NCBI GenBank assembly: GCA_037576215.1
Contig: JBANDB010000011.1
Coordinates: 186,001-250,000 of the forward strand
Length of the DNA stretch: 64,000 bases
Direction: 5' to 3'
Origin: Armillaria gallica
Taxonomy: Eukaryota; Basidiomycota; Agaricomycetes; Agaricales; Physalacriaceae
Positions within the stretch are counted from its first letter, which is position 1; each line of letters opens with the position of its first letter. Below the pieces are notes generated by a model. It was not told where the DNA came from, made no database searches, and saw only the letters and a program-made list of their open reading frames with translations. The position numbers were made by a program, and so were the translations under genes. This document shows positions 1-10,534 of the stretch, in pieces.

Positions 1-851
1 TAGCATTCAGGCCATCCAAAGACGAGAGCATCCCAGCGAAATCTTCTGGAAGACCAAAAGAGATATATCTCTGTTTCAACTCCCCGACAGTGATACGCGT
101 GTGGGTAATCTTTCGGCCAAGAACCTCTGTGAAGATCGCAGCTACCTGCTTCGACAATCAGTTCTGGTGGAATGCACAAAGAGATGATGGCACGCACGTC
201 ATCATAAGTGAGCAACTCCGGGCCCGTAATAATATGGTCCGTGTTGTGGCTCCTCTCATCCGTCAACGCGCTGACCGCTAGATCTGCGATATCATCTGCA
301 GATATAAACCCGACCTTTCCATCAGCAGATGCGCTTATGATCGTGTTCTTCTCCTTGATGCTTCGAAGATGCCACGTCAAGAAATTCTCTGAAATTCCGG
401 TTGTCAGAACGCAGTATTGGCTCATCGCTTGCTACTGTCACGTACCAAAGAACCACGGAGGTCTAATGACGGCATAATCTACATTCAGAGACAGCAGGTA
501 CTCGTGTACCTTCAGTCCCATCAACGGATACCCATCCGTCATCGTTGTTCCAGTAAGGAGGACGAATCGCTTGACGCCCTTCTGCACGGCCAGATCAATG
601 AAGGGCTTCATCGGAGGGAACACCTCTGATGTGGCTGTAGGCGCGACGAGGTAGATCCGGTCGATGTTCGGTTCTGCGGTCAAGGCATTTTCGAATGTTG
701 ATGGGTCGTACCAGTCGAATTTGACACCTTTGAAAGGCTCTGGGACGACGCCTTTGCGAGACGTGAGGAGTACGGGTTGGTTAGCTTCTTTAAGAAGACG
801 GGCAATGCGCATGGCTGTCTTGCCAGTTCCACCGGTGAGAAGGATTGTCAT
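1..851 (-). CDS. NmrA-like NAD(P)-binding oxidoreductase, 3' end cut by window edge
   Basis: Seen: the ATG at 851 opens with a Rossmann nucleotide-binding start (GGTGKTAMRIARLL at about residue 8) followed by the NmrA/atypical short-chain reductase pattern with YLVAP, RFVLLTG and RPPWFF. Two introns keep the frame open: 389-445 (57 bp) and 146-197 (52 bp), both GT-AG, giving coding segments 446-851, 198-388 and 1-145. Splicing the first intron turns the dead-end after WFF into WFFENFLTWH, the continuation expected in this family. The C-terminus lies beyond position 1. Known: this family includes festuclavine/agroclavine dehydrogenases of ergot alkaloid synthesis (EasG type) and many uncharacterised fungal reductases that use NAD(P)H. 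Inference: a cytosolic reductase of unknown substrate. No biosynthetic gene cluster is visible beside it, so an alkaloid role is not supported. Confidence 0.85.
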
Positions 852-2369
852 GATGGCAATATTGAATAGCGCTCAACGAGATCTTAGGTCTAGTTATACT
901 TTTTGAAAATTGCCGTCATAGCGGTCCACTGGTTTAACCGCCAAGGTAATTGCGAGTATGTAATTTTTCCGTCCTATTCATCAGGCGCTGACGTATAGGC
1001 AAGCATGGCATCGAGTAAGTAAAAAAAGAAGAAAGCAAGCAAGAACAATATGCTTGTCTAAATCAATACATGGATATATCACATGTAAACTTCTGCCGAG
1101 CCTCAGAATACGACACGCGTCGACGGCACGATAGCCAAACTGAGAAAGCCGAGGATGCGTCAGCGCGGAAGACCTATAAATGGGCTGTTCATAGAGACGC
1201 AAGACGGGAGATAGCTAATCGGGGTCACTCTACGGCACGCTGCGCGATTGAAAAAACTTAAGTATACACTGCCCACTGCGCAGCAAGAAATTCCGATCAT
1301 GAAAAGGCATCGCACTTAGAGTAAACTTGGACTGTGTTTGTAGGCTGACATTGGATGGATCAGTCCGAGGTTTTGTGTTTCGTTTGCCTGAAATGTGCTG
1401 CATGCTTTTTTTAACTTATCGGACGAGAGTCACGAGACCATAGACACGATCAATGACTCTGAGCGCGACACGCGTTGTACTTCCATCACGTGGTACGCGT
1501 TGACCTTCTGTTTTTGGAAATTCTTCTTGCCTTCCGCCCACGAGCTTGGTATAGGTCGTCAAGTGTTTATTTCTTAGCCTTATGGTTTCGCTTACTCATA
1601 TCCAAGACAAGTGCTCGAAGGAGATAGATAGACAATCGATGTAAATAACCAAGGAGCAGGTTCGTGCTAGTAGGTCGTCGTTTCTCCATCGCTGCTCAAA
1701 ACCAATACGACGTTCCTAGGATACAAGGAGGAAGTGGTGCTTGCATGTGTCACTCCTCTTCAATTGTACTTCGGGCAAAGAACGAATAAGTCACAAAATA
1801 ACTACCCCCTCGTGCTGATCCTAGGACATGAAGTCGGACTCTAATTCTGTCAAGCATGGTCAGTTCTTAATCATACACTGGATGTGTTTGCATGTCAAGT
1901 TGAACATTCTACGTGTTCAGGGTTGTATCCCGGCTTGTGACGAACAAGCCCAGCTGTTTTTGTTTGCCACGCTTGTTTTAGATAACTTTGAAAGAATCTT
2001 TGTGAAGAGTACTAGCAATATCGCCAATCGATCCACCCATTGGGATCAATAATGCCATTCCGCTAGCCCCCAACGCAAATACATTCCATAGGATCGAGGC
2101 GTGATCGTTAGGGGTGTCTTGCTACCGTGGCGGTCTCCTGTTTCAGTGTCCCAGGAATCGTGGTGAACGATCCTCCTATTCTGTTGGTACCTCCTATTTT
2201 CCTTCTCGCTCTCATACAAACATGGTCTAAAGATCCACGAACATCAAGCAAGACTGCCTGGTACGACACAGAATACCTCTCTCATGAATTTATTTTGACT
2301 CCCAACTAGAGCACCTGAAACGCATACAAGGTCCAACTGGGATATGGAGATCGTGGCGACAACGAGAGC
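852..2369. other. Intergenic region without a recognisable gene
   Basis: Only short, unsupported open frames occur here. The interval holds one copy of the two-copy block described at 1485-1542. A TATA-like AGTATAAC lies on the minus strand about 45 bp upstream of the NmrA-like start codon. Confidence 0.5.
1485..1542 (+). repeat. Two-copy dispersed block with TCACGTGGTACGCGTT, copy 1
   Basis: The block starts TCACGTGGTACGCGTT and continues with a shared GGAAA and CCTTCCGCCCA segment; the second copy is at 9111-9167. ACGCGT also occurs just upstream of both copies. Function unknown; it could be a remnant of a mobile element or a shared upstream element. Confidence 0.55.
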
Positions 2370-3067
2370 ATGGACGCGCTCTCTAATCGTGGTCTCATTC
2401 GAGTCAAAGCCCATGTTGACCACTATCATGCCGCCAATAGGCCCAAAGTCATCGAAAGTTTGAGAGAGATGCCTCCGGAGGAATACAAGCGACTTCTGAA
2501 GCTCTATTATAACTGGATTGACATCGAACGCACGACCAAGTTCTATCAGTGGACCATCGATGCTCCGAGATATCATAATCCGGTGCGCTGCAACTCTCTA
2601 TGGACTTTTGAGAAGTGCCTCATCCTGAATGACAGTGTAAGAACTGCGTGCCCAACTCTCGCTGTTGCGAGTTCAGGGAGAGCATTCAAACGCAACGATG
2701 TAAATACTGCTCGTATAAGGATATGAAATGCTTTGTCTCGATGGATTCAAAAGGGTCGCCTCCTACGACTCGCAAGGTACTTGATATATCGCGGGGAGCT
2801 ATTGCCAGTGGCAACGGAAGCAGTTCCCACGGTGCGAACACCCTATCCGGCGGGACTGCGGAAGTTTCCAGACCCGACAGAAGCCGTTCTCAGGAGCGTA
2901 ATAAAAGGCCGCGGGAGGATGCTGAGTCTGGAGACGACCTTGATGCTGCTATTATGGTAATCAACAAGAAAGTCAAGGGGTGGAAAAATGAGAATGCGCT
3001 TCTGAAAAAACAGAATGAGAAATTGAAGAAGGAGAATAAGGTGCTGAACAGATGCTGGAAGAGGTGA
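2370..3067 (+). CDS. Zn(II)2Cys6 binuclear-cluster protein with C-terminal coiled coil
   Basis: Seen: exon 1 is 2370-2582 (71 codons, ATG start); a 53-bp GT-AG intron 2583-2635, with CTGAAT near its 3' end, joins it in phase to exon 2 from 2636. The joined protein has cysteines at residues 72, 75, 82, 93, 96 and 103, which is C-x2-C-x6-C-x10-C-x2-C-x6-C, the exact spacing of the fungal Zn2Cys6 cluster. A Ser/Arg-rich linker follows, then a Lys/Glu coiled coil (LLKKQNEKLKKENK). The frame stops at 3067 (214 aa). Known: Zn2Cys6 proteins are fungal DNA-binding transcription regulators, and a following coiled coil normally dimerises them. Inference: a small nuclear regulator without the usual middle homology region. 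Odd: the coiled-coil pattern carries on in another frame past 3051 (see findings), so the true C-terminus may lie near 3139. The cluster sits unusually far from the N-terminus. Confidence 0.7.
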
Positions 3068-3139
3068 AGAAGGTTTTGCGAGAAGGAGAGATGGTATGGT
3101 TCACACTATGGTTTCTCCAGACTGGTTTGTGTTTGTAGA

Positions 3140-3933
3140 TTTTGTAGCCGTCAGCAATGCCTTCAAGCAAGGAACCGAGAGACGAAAGAGAAACTTCAAA
3201 GCGTCTAGTTTTGCATTGAGGATAATCATTAACACCACCTCCTTCAATCACTCTAGTACTCCATAGCATAAGCTTGATGTCCTGGAAATATGTTACGAGA
3301 TTGCAGCAACCGAGGGCGGAAACGGACGCTTCGGAAGAAAGACCGTGAGCCTGGTCCGCAACGCGTGTCGTCATTGCATCGTGGCCAAAGCGTGACCGAA
3401 AGCGCGACAGAATGAGACGGATACGTTAATCCTGTCTCGGAAAATGAACTGCCATCATATCCCAGAGAACAGAATGGCGTTGTCAAGTATACCCACATGC
3501 AACCATGCATATATGGAGGATCATTTCAGAGCTGTGCTCCGTGGAAAAGGCCACTGCAACAAATATGTCTGAATCAGTCCAATAAGGGTGACGTAAATAA
3601 GATGGTGGGCTGTAGAAGGCGTATCTTCTTTAAACCCTACGTCTCTTGTGAAAGTAAGAGCGTAGCGGAACTCCCACGCGAATCCTGGTGATGGGGATGT
3701 GAGTGTCCGAATAAACATTGATAATAACACACGGCGTGGACAAAATCCCTGTGAGACAAGGAATTTCTTCAATATGTTATGTGAAAATACTATATAGCGA
3801 CTATTCAATCATCTAAAAATGGTGTTAAGATCGATTAGGACGAACTAAGGAACCCTAAAATACATTCAATAGTCTTCAGAATGCGAGGGAAGCATGCTTG
3901 CCGGCAATGCACACCCCTCCCTATCGTCCAGGT
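3140..3933. other. Intergenic region between Zn2Cys6 and F-box genes
   Basis: Convergent 3' flanks of the two neighbouring genes. Open frames on both strands are short and show no recognisable motif. Confidence 0.5.
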
Positions 3934-5655
3934 CTAGCTGAAAATCCAATCATCAAGGTCCAGATGAAGATCCAATCCGTCATCACGCGTACGGTTCAGC
4001 CTCTCCAAACCATCATTTTCTGTGAACGGCACCTGGAATGCTCTCCCTTCGACTAATATCTGGAGGAACTCAAGCCTCTGCGAACCGAGCGGAACACACC
4101 GCGAAACAACCATGTCCACAAATTCGACATCCAGATACTTCACAGCGTGATATTCGACGTTGTAAAGCGTGAACTCCAGACGCTTCAAACAGGGAAGTAG
4201 CGTATTATGGAGAGTATCTCCAACATGAATAGTCTCTGACATGACGAGAAAAAGAGACTTGAGAGTTGCATCCGATTCCCTTGACAGCTGCTTACACTCG
4301 AAACGGAGTGAGATCAGCTGGGGGGATAATTGGAGTATGGGAAGCAGGTTTTCGTCCATTATTGCATCGATGAAGGTAAGTATAGTCAGGGAACAGTGGG
4401 AGCGAACGACCAAGCCGTAAAGGTGCGAGAGCGCGTCTCTGGGGCACATGATGATCCTGTTACTCTCGACTGATGCTAAAGTCATCCAAGTCAAACCTGG
4501 TACTACTAGGATATCAATCAATCCTCCCAGGGACGTTGAAAGTCTCTGAAGCGATTGGTGTACAATCGGAGGATGGTATGGACCAGGGGACAAAGGGACG
4601 AGACTGCTGTAGTGATGGTATGAGAAATCGAAAAGATTTGGTGCCGATGCAATGATATCCAAGCACTGTGGTACCGCGTCGTGATCCGGAAGGGGCCTTC
4701 CATCTGAAAATAAGACCAGATTATCCGCAGGGAACGGAATGTAGGCTTCTGCCTGCATGCCCGATAAGTCCCAAGTTTTCAACTTGGGGGCGATTTCGAA
4801 CGCGTCCATAGTTCCAGACATTGCGTCGGGTATACACGTCAAGTATACATCCTCAACCTGGTCTACTCTTCCGCGAACAAGAGAGAGACGAGATAGGAAA
4901 GATGGCACGAGAGCCAGTTCAACGGATCCCCAACGAATCGAGTGCTTCAATAAAAGATCGAAGCATTGGCTGATTTCTCCAGGTTCCTCAACCTGATCGT
5001 CGGAGCCCTCCTTGTCGAATCCCCAACACCTGAAGTAAAAATCAAGGCGACGATTCTGACTACGCTCGAGCGCCCGATCAAGAAGAGCCACAATATCTTT
5101 CTTTGGAGCAGGGATCATCGAATCCTCCTTCTCCGAGTGCTTACATGGCCAAGTGATCTCCAGCGTCGACCAGATGTCAGGACAGAGGAACCGAACGGCG
5201 TCTCTCCACGAGCTGCACACCTGGCCGAGATACCATGGCCCTGCTCCGGTCTTGAACACGTTGAATCCAAAGATGCGGTAGGGACCTGGGTCTTTGAGTT
5301 GAGTCTTCTCTTTGGACGTCCAGCGGAAGATCTCGACGAGGATCTCAGTGGGTAAGTAACGAATAGGAGATAACGCCGCACGGTAGTCACGCCTAATGTC
5401 TTTGAGTCGTTCCATCTTCCTCTCCAGAGATGCAGCCGCACTTCGGAGCAGGTCAATCTCGCTCTGTATTTCGGTGATGGGATCATTGAGGAGCTCAATA
5501 GAAGCCTTCAACTGAGTGGCTTGAAAGGCGGTTGGTATGGCGTTGGTGGACACTAGCGTGATGAGCTCGGGAGAATGACTGAATGTCGATATCCAATTGT
5601 ATCGGGACAGCAAGGCAGCGAGTAAACGGTGAATGGACTGCTTGACTGAAGTCAT
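3934..5655 (-). CDS. F-box-like protein, single exon, 573 aa
   Basis: Seen: one uninterrupted frame from ATG at 5655 to TAG at 3934. An N-terminal coiled coil (about residues 55-95, SEIDLLRSAAASLERKMERL) leads directly into an F-box-like motif (LSPIRYLPTEILVEIFRWTS, about 97-116). Then comes the conserved WYLGQVCSSWRDAVRFLCPDIW block and a long leucine-rich C-terminal region without clear repeats. Known: this coiled coil plus F-box plus Leu-rich layout is the standard, hugely expanded F-box family of mushroom-forming fungi; F-box proteins link substrates to Skp1 in SCF ubiquitin ligases. Inference: an SCF substrate adaptor with unknown target. A TATA-like CTTATAAGCG lies about 115 bp upstream. 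Length and completeness fit the family, and I see no frame damage. Confidence 0.85.
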   Translation of the reverse strand: MTSVKQSIHRLLAALLSRYNWISTFSHSPELITLVSTNAIPTAFQATQLKASIELLNDPITEIQSEIDLLRSAAASLERKMERLKDIRRDYRAALSPIRYLPTEILVEIFRWTSKEKTQLKDPGPYRIFGFNVFKTGAGPWYLGQVCSSWRDAVRFLCPDIWSTLEITWPCKHSEKEDSMIPAPKKDIVALLDRALERSQNRRLDFYFRCWGFDKEGSDDQVEEPGEISQCFDLLLKHSIRWGSVELALVPSFLSRLSLVRGRVDQVEDVYLTCIPDAMSGTMDAFEIAPKLKTWDLSGMQAEAYIPFPADNLVLFSDGRPLPDHDAVPQCLDIIASAPNLFDFSYHHYSSLVPLSPGPYHPPIVHQSLQRLSTSLGGLIDILVVPGLTWMTLASVESNRIIMCPRDALSHLYGLVVRSHCSLTILTFIDAIMDENLLPILQLSPQLISLRFECKQLSRESDATLKSLFLVMSETIHVGDTLHNTLLPCLKRLEFTLYNVEYHAVKYLDVEFVDMVVSRCVPLGSQRLEFLQILVEGRAFQVPFTENDGLERLNRTRDDGLDLHLDLDDWIFS

Positions 5656-5768
5656 GCTGATACTACAAAGTGGTCATTCATTCGATGGGCCACTGTAGGG
5701 GAAGGTACGAGATGGCTTACATATGGCTCTGGTGGGGGGATTTTGATGTTCAGGGCGCTATCGAAGCG

Positions 5769-5776
5769 CTTATAAG
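5769..5776 (-). promoter_or_regulatory. Possible TATA box of the F-box gene
   Basis: TTATAAGC on the minus strand, about 115 bp upstream of the ATG at 5655. Placement is reasonable for a fungal core promoter, but no transcript start is known. Confidence 0.3.
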
Positions 5777-8150
5777 CCCGGCTCGAAACTTGGATGCCAA
5801 ATAAGAAACAAGGCGAAAGTACAATGGGATGAAGATGGCATTACCTTGATGGCACATTCCGAATTTGAAATGGATCTTCTCGTTGTTCCGCAATGCGTCA
5901 AGGCCGTCCGAGATAGAATTACAAGAAATTCCTTTACGGGTGAATTGATTTATAATATCTGATGTGCTAGGGAGGGAGAGGTCTACCTTAGGCTAGTCGT
6001 AGTTGTCGGACTGGAAACCAGTATACCTGGTCTCAATTCATATGCCGGAAGGCGATCTGTACACAAAATGGTATTTGAAATAGCAGATGTGACGGAGATC
6101 TGTGGTAGTATCGACAATGTTATCACGAAGGTGGCAAACAGCGGATTGAGTAACGAAAAGGCCTTCGAGGATGGGAATCGAGGTAGCTCAAGAAAAAACT
6201 CGTTCATCTGGTGACTCTGTCAAGACGGAAGCGCCCGGCGAGAAAGAGGAGAGTAACGCACATCGAATTGGCGGAATTCACGGTACGGACGTCCACCAGT
6301 CATCGTTTGGATGGAAGGATTTGTCTCCGGAAAGGCAATATTCGCTGCCGGATCCTCGATGGAGCTAGACAGTTTGGGGTAGCGACACGCGAGTGAGGGT
6401 GAGGCGTTCTAGCCCACATCCAGTGAGTATGAGCAAACTAGCTGGAGAAGAACATGTTGGGTGCGGTGCGAGAAGAGGAAGACACCTTCATCAATAGAAA
6501 TATCACGCCGAACTGTATAGATAGATTAGCACCTCAAGAGAGCTAGAGCAAGAATAAGTTATCGGGAACGCGACAGACCATGGGTGGCCTACGTACCGGC
6601 GATATCGATAAGACCCTAAAATGTGGTATATGCACCACAAAGCTAAGAATATCACTACGACTTGACTATATGCGCATCCTCGTCATGATCTGTTCATCGG
6701 TAAGCAATGAGACGTGCAGACCAAAAAGTCAAGTACGTTTTACTTATTCCTGTATCGTGTTCGTTAAAATTATGGATGTTGTGGCCACCAGCCGTGGATG
6801 ATGTCCCTGCTACTTCAAAATGTTGAACAATGTGAATGCGATGTTCTGAACTAGATAACGACACTTAACATTGGGCTGTTGTACTCGATAATGAATGAAG
6901 GAAGTGTTCGTAAGCGAGAGTTCTTCTAGGGTGCCGCTAATGAGTTCGCTGTCGACTGGCAGGGATAGAAGTGAAATCATATCTTCCTTAGTATCGTAAG
7001 ATCTGCATACAGGAAGTACCGAGATATTACGGCTGCTGTCGGAAAGCAGACGAGAGAAGAAGGAAACGATGATCATGCTATTTTGATCGTGATGGTCTCA
7101 ATCGTGAAATTGACCGGCCGGTAACCTAACTCAATGTCACCGGCAGCATGGGCCGAAATCCTCCGGCTATCATCTGTAACCTCGGAAGGGCTCAAACGCG
7201 ATATCTTCCAGCTCTCATTTAGCTCCTCGCCTCCATACAGCGAAGATATTGTATGTGGAGTGAACAAGACTAGCCCTTGTATCCCGGTAGGTCACTATTC
7301 TTTCATTTCTTCGCACATGTCTTTCATTTTACAGAAAGTCCCGTTGGCTTCACCGTTCCAAAGGACATTACAAAGTGAGTCCATTGGTGCTCCTTGCCAG
7401 CCTGAAAAGTCTACAAATACGCGCACGCTCAGAGCTTATCAATCATCAACGTCGTCATCCTTGTGTGTCTCAATGCTTTTCTATCCCACAATACCTAATT
7501 GTATTTGAGTAAGACCCTTCGAACCGTACTTTTATTTTCTACGCTGTTGTCCTCGCACTCTACCTCCATGCAATGACGAAGCATACACTCATCCGTGACG
7601 GCATTCTGCGGATCGAAGTCACACCTTCAAATCGATGCCTCCGCTATAACACCCACAAACACTCTGTGCAATGGTATAAGGACAAGGTTATTACAACTCG
7701 GGGAATAGAGTTCATGAAACTCGCATATTGTACTGTCATTCCAGACAGATCAGTGAGAAAACCATCATTTCCGATGTATCACGCTTGCTGATCTTCGTTT
7801 AGACGACGGCCATTGGATCGTCAAGTCGAATTTTTCGAGTCGCAGGACGGTGTGAGAGGATTTCAGGGGTAAGGCACGTATCTCTTTATTTTGTTTGGTG
7901 TTCTGGGACTTAACATGCGAAGGTCTCTGTAGGGATGCGCCGCCAAAGGATCAACCTCAGAATCCGCATCCATTATGCTATAATTTTTTAGCGATTCCAA
8001 GCTACAACTATTCCATGTGTACTTCTATGACATCGAAACTGAGTATAGAGAACGATGCCCGGACATTGAATGAACCTTTCCTTTTCACTCCCACGTTCCG
8101 GTGGAGTATATACTAAGAAAGTGGAATAAGAAAAACAGTGGAATAAGAGT
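5777..8150. other. Region with only short, unrecognised open frames
   Basis: Frames such as 6810-7076 (-), 7134-7508 (+) and 7573-7791 (+) have ATG starts and nearby intron-like signals, but none gives a recognisable domain. Short spliced genes are possible. I call none. Confidence 0.4.
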
Positions 8151-8158
8151 CAGTCAGC

Positions 8159-8606
8159 TTTTCGGTGAGTTAAGGTTATTCGGTGAATATGAATGCTTTT
8201 CGGTGGGTTAGACTTCGGCAGATGCGACGTCCCAATGCGGAAGTTATCCGTGGCTGTCAGCCCTGAGCGCTTGAGCGCTTGAGCTTGATCCCTCATGTCT
8301 TGCTCCGACGCGTACTATGGGCGCGCCGTCGCGCTAGCTTTTCCTATACATGTGTTAAAAATGCTACGATAACAGCACGACAATCGACATATAAGATATG
8401 AAGGACTTCGGACTTAGAAAGACGTATTGAAGTTCGCAAACCCTCTAGATCTACGCTATCATCACTTTCAAATTTCATGCCACCAAAAAACTCTGGTGTA
8501 CCCCTGACAAAACTGAACAAGTCCATTCCACCAAAAAACAAATGACAGAATGCGAGAATCACCAAAAAACTTACAAACCCACCGAAAAACCCAAACCCAC
8601 CGAAAA
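8159..8606. repeat. Inverted cluster of TTTTCGGTGGGTT / AACCCACCGAAAA motifs
   Basis: Left side carries TTTTCGGTGAGTTA (8159), TTATTCGGTGAATA (8177) and TTTTCGGTGGGTTAG (8197). Right side carries the reverse complement AACCCACCGAAAA twice (8576, 8594) and degenerate CCACCAAAAAA copies near 8480, 8528 and 8559. Multiple motifs facing each other across about 400 bp resemble subterminal repeats of a small DNA transposon. No terminal duplication was identified. Confidence 0.45.
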
Positions 8607-8615
8607 ATGAATCAG

Positions 8616-10475
8616 TCCGTCGTTCCACCGTTTTGGTCACCCCTCGTTCCGGTGGTGCCGCAAGGATTAATATCCGCAGAAGGTCAGGGTTCAATTGTTA
8701 CTATCCGGCTTCTCGCCATTCTCTCTTTTTGCCTCGGCAAGAGTGCAGGACATGCGGGAAAAAATTACCTGTCTGTGATGGGTTTCTCGCAATTGCGATG
8801 CATGCTCTTCTTTTGATATTTGCGTTCAGTTTACCTTGGACCTATCAGGTTATCAGGGCGAGCCATACAAACTACTCTAGGAGACGCACGGGGGTGTCAT
8901 CTGTTAGCAATGTTCACGTAAGGAGGGGGCACAGTAGACTTTTCACTCTTCACGGCACCGGGGTTAGGAACCGGCGCTTCAGCTTTGCCAACATGACATG
9001 GGCAGCGATAATTTATAGTCTCAGCCCTATTATCTATCGAGCTTGGCCCTACTGATCACTATAAACTTGAAGTCGACAACTCGACGCGTTCAAAACGCGT
9101 CCGCCACTATATCACGTGGTACGCGTTTGGCTTCCGTTTTCGGAAACTCGCCTGTCCTTCCGCCCACCACCTCGCCAACGTCGTTTTTCTAAGAAGCTTG
9201 CCTCAGGCTCGCTTACCATGGCCAGGAATTGATAGCTGTCATGCAATACTCATCGATACTAGTATTTGACGGAGGCAGAGAGGGGGTATCCATGGATCGG
9301 TCGACGATTGTGATTGTGATTACAGTCACGGTGAGTCGTTATCATTAGTTACTATTCCTTTCCGTCTTCCGGAATTCCTGATCCTCGCACTCCCCATCAG
9401 GATATCTCTACGGCCTGCTAAGGTTGTGCCGCCAAGGTCTCCTTGCCCCGCCTCTCTAGCCGAACTCTAGACAGAGATATTGCAACTGAGACGTGGAAGA
9501 AAACGGCGTACATCAGAAGAAACGGCAGAATAATGGTGGGTGTCGTCATCTATCATATTCGTTCTCATAAAATTCCTCTCAGACGTCCACGCTCACTTTC
9601 ACGAGTTTGCATTCAAATTTCGGTTGATGTCACTGAGCAACACGCTTTAGTGCATTTCTCTGTACCAGAGGGGCTACTTGGCAGTGCGTCTTCTTCCATC
9701 ACATTTATATTGGTGAAACCAACTATTCGATGCACGATACTAGAGATGTCTCGCCACAGAACGAAGGTGGCTCGATTACCGTTCATGGTGCTGAAATTGC
9801 CGAAGGAGAGCAAACGTTCTAAGCGGCGTATTTATCAGACGGTTAACTCATGATGACACTTCAGAACTTCTTTTCGCTTTGTATCTCCCTTGGAATCGAG
9901 CTTGTATCTTTCACATGTCTTCACAATCGAGCCTTTGTAAATTGTAGCCTCCTCGATGGTCTCGACAATGGACGGGCACTATTTGAACATTTAGGCTCTA
10001 AGGTAAGATTTAGGTTAGAAGCGTCAATTGGCAACTGACGCAGAGCCTACATTGATTATGTATCAGCGAAGACGAGACCGTCGAACCGCCGGATCTGTTG
10101 ATTCTCTATGACAAACGACAGAGAAATGGTGGTATGCCGCCAAACGACTGGTGTATGGTTCGACAGAAGTCGGTCCTTGTACTGTGGAATCTGAATATTG
10201 CTCCGCGTCCGCTTGGGGATATTTTGGCGTCTACCTCTAGGGCTCGTCAGTGCCGCTGATGGGGACACCACACTAGTCTGATGACATTCATTCGTATCAC
10301 TTGCGTCTTACAACGACGACGACACAACTGAGACCTATCGCCGCAACCATACCTTGTTACCAATATACGTTAGATCTGATCGCGTTATCTTTGACAATTC
10401 ATACCTTCATTCTGTTACGGCTAAAGCCTGAGGATAGCCAACAACTCTGGGAATGAACGTGGAGAAATGAGCCAG
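8616..10475. other. Region without a recognisable gene, upstream of HET-A
   Basis: Contains copy 2 of the block from 1485-1542 (at 9111-9167) and a plus-strand frame 9443-9853 of unknown nature. A possible small exon near 9241-9332 ends at a GTGAGT donor. Nothing here can be named. Confidence 0.4.
9111..9167 (+). repeat. Two-copy dispersed block with TCACGTGGTACGCGTT, copy 2
   Basis: Same orientation as copy 1 at 1485-1542; shares TCACGTGGTACGCGTT and the downstream CCTTCCGCCCA segment with scattered substitutions between. Confidence 0.55.
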
Positions 10476-10534
10476 GTAAGCACGCCACAACATCCCCAGA
10501 AGGTCATGGAATAACACAATGGTAGAAATACAAG

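Noticed and set aside
1..851. Ergot-alkaloid dehydrogenase as a specific function for the NmrA-like gene
   Set aside because: The fold and motifs fit the wider family, but no alkaloid cluster genes are nearby and the substrate cannot be read from the sequence.
8344..8694. Minus-strand protein rich in FFGG
   Set aside because: It is the antisense translation of the CCACCAAAAAA/CCACCGAAAAA motif cluster.
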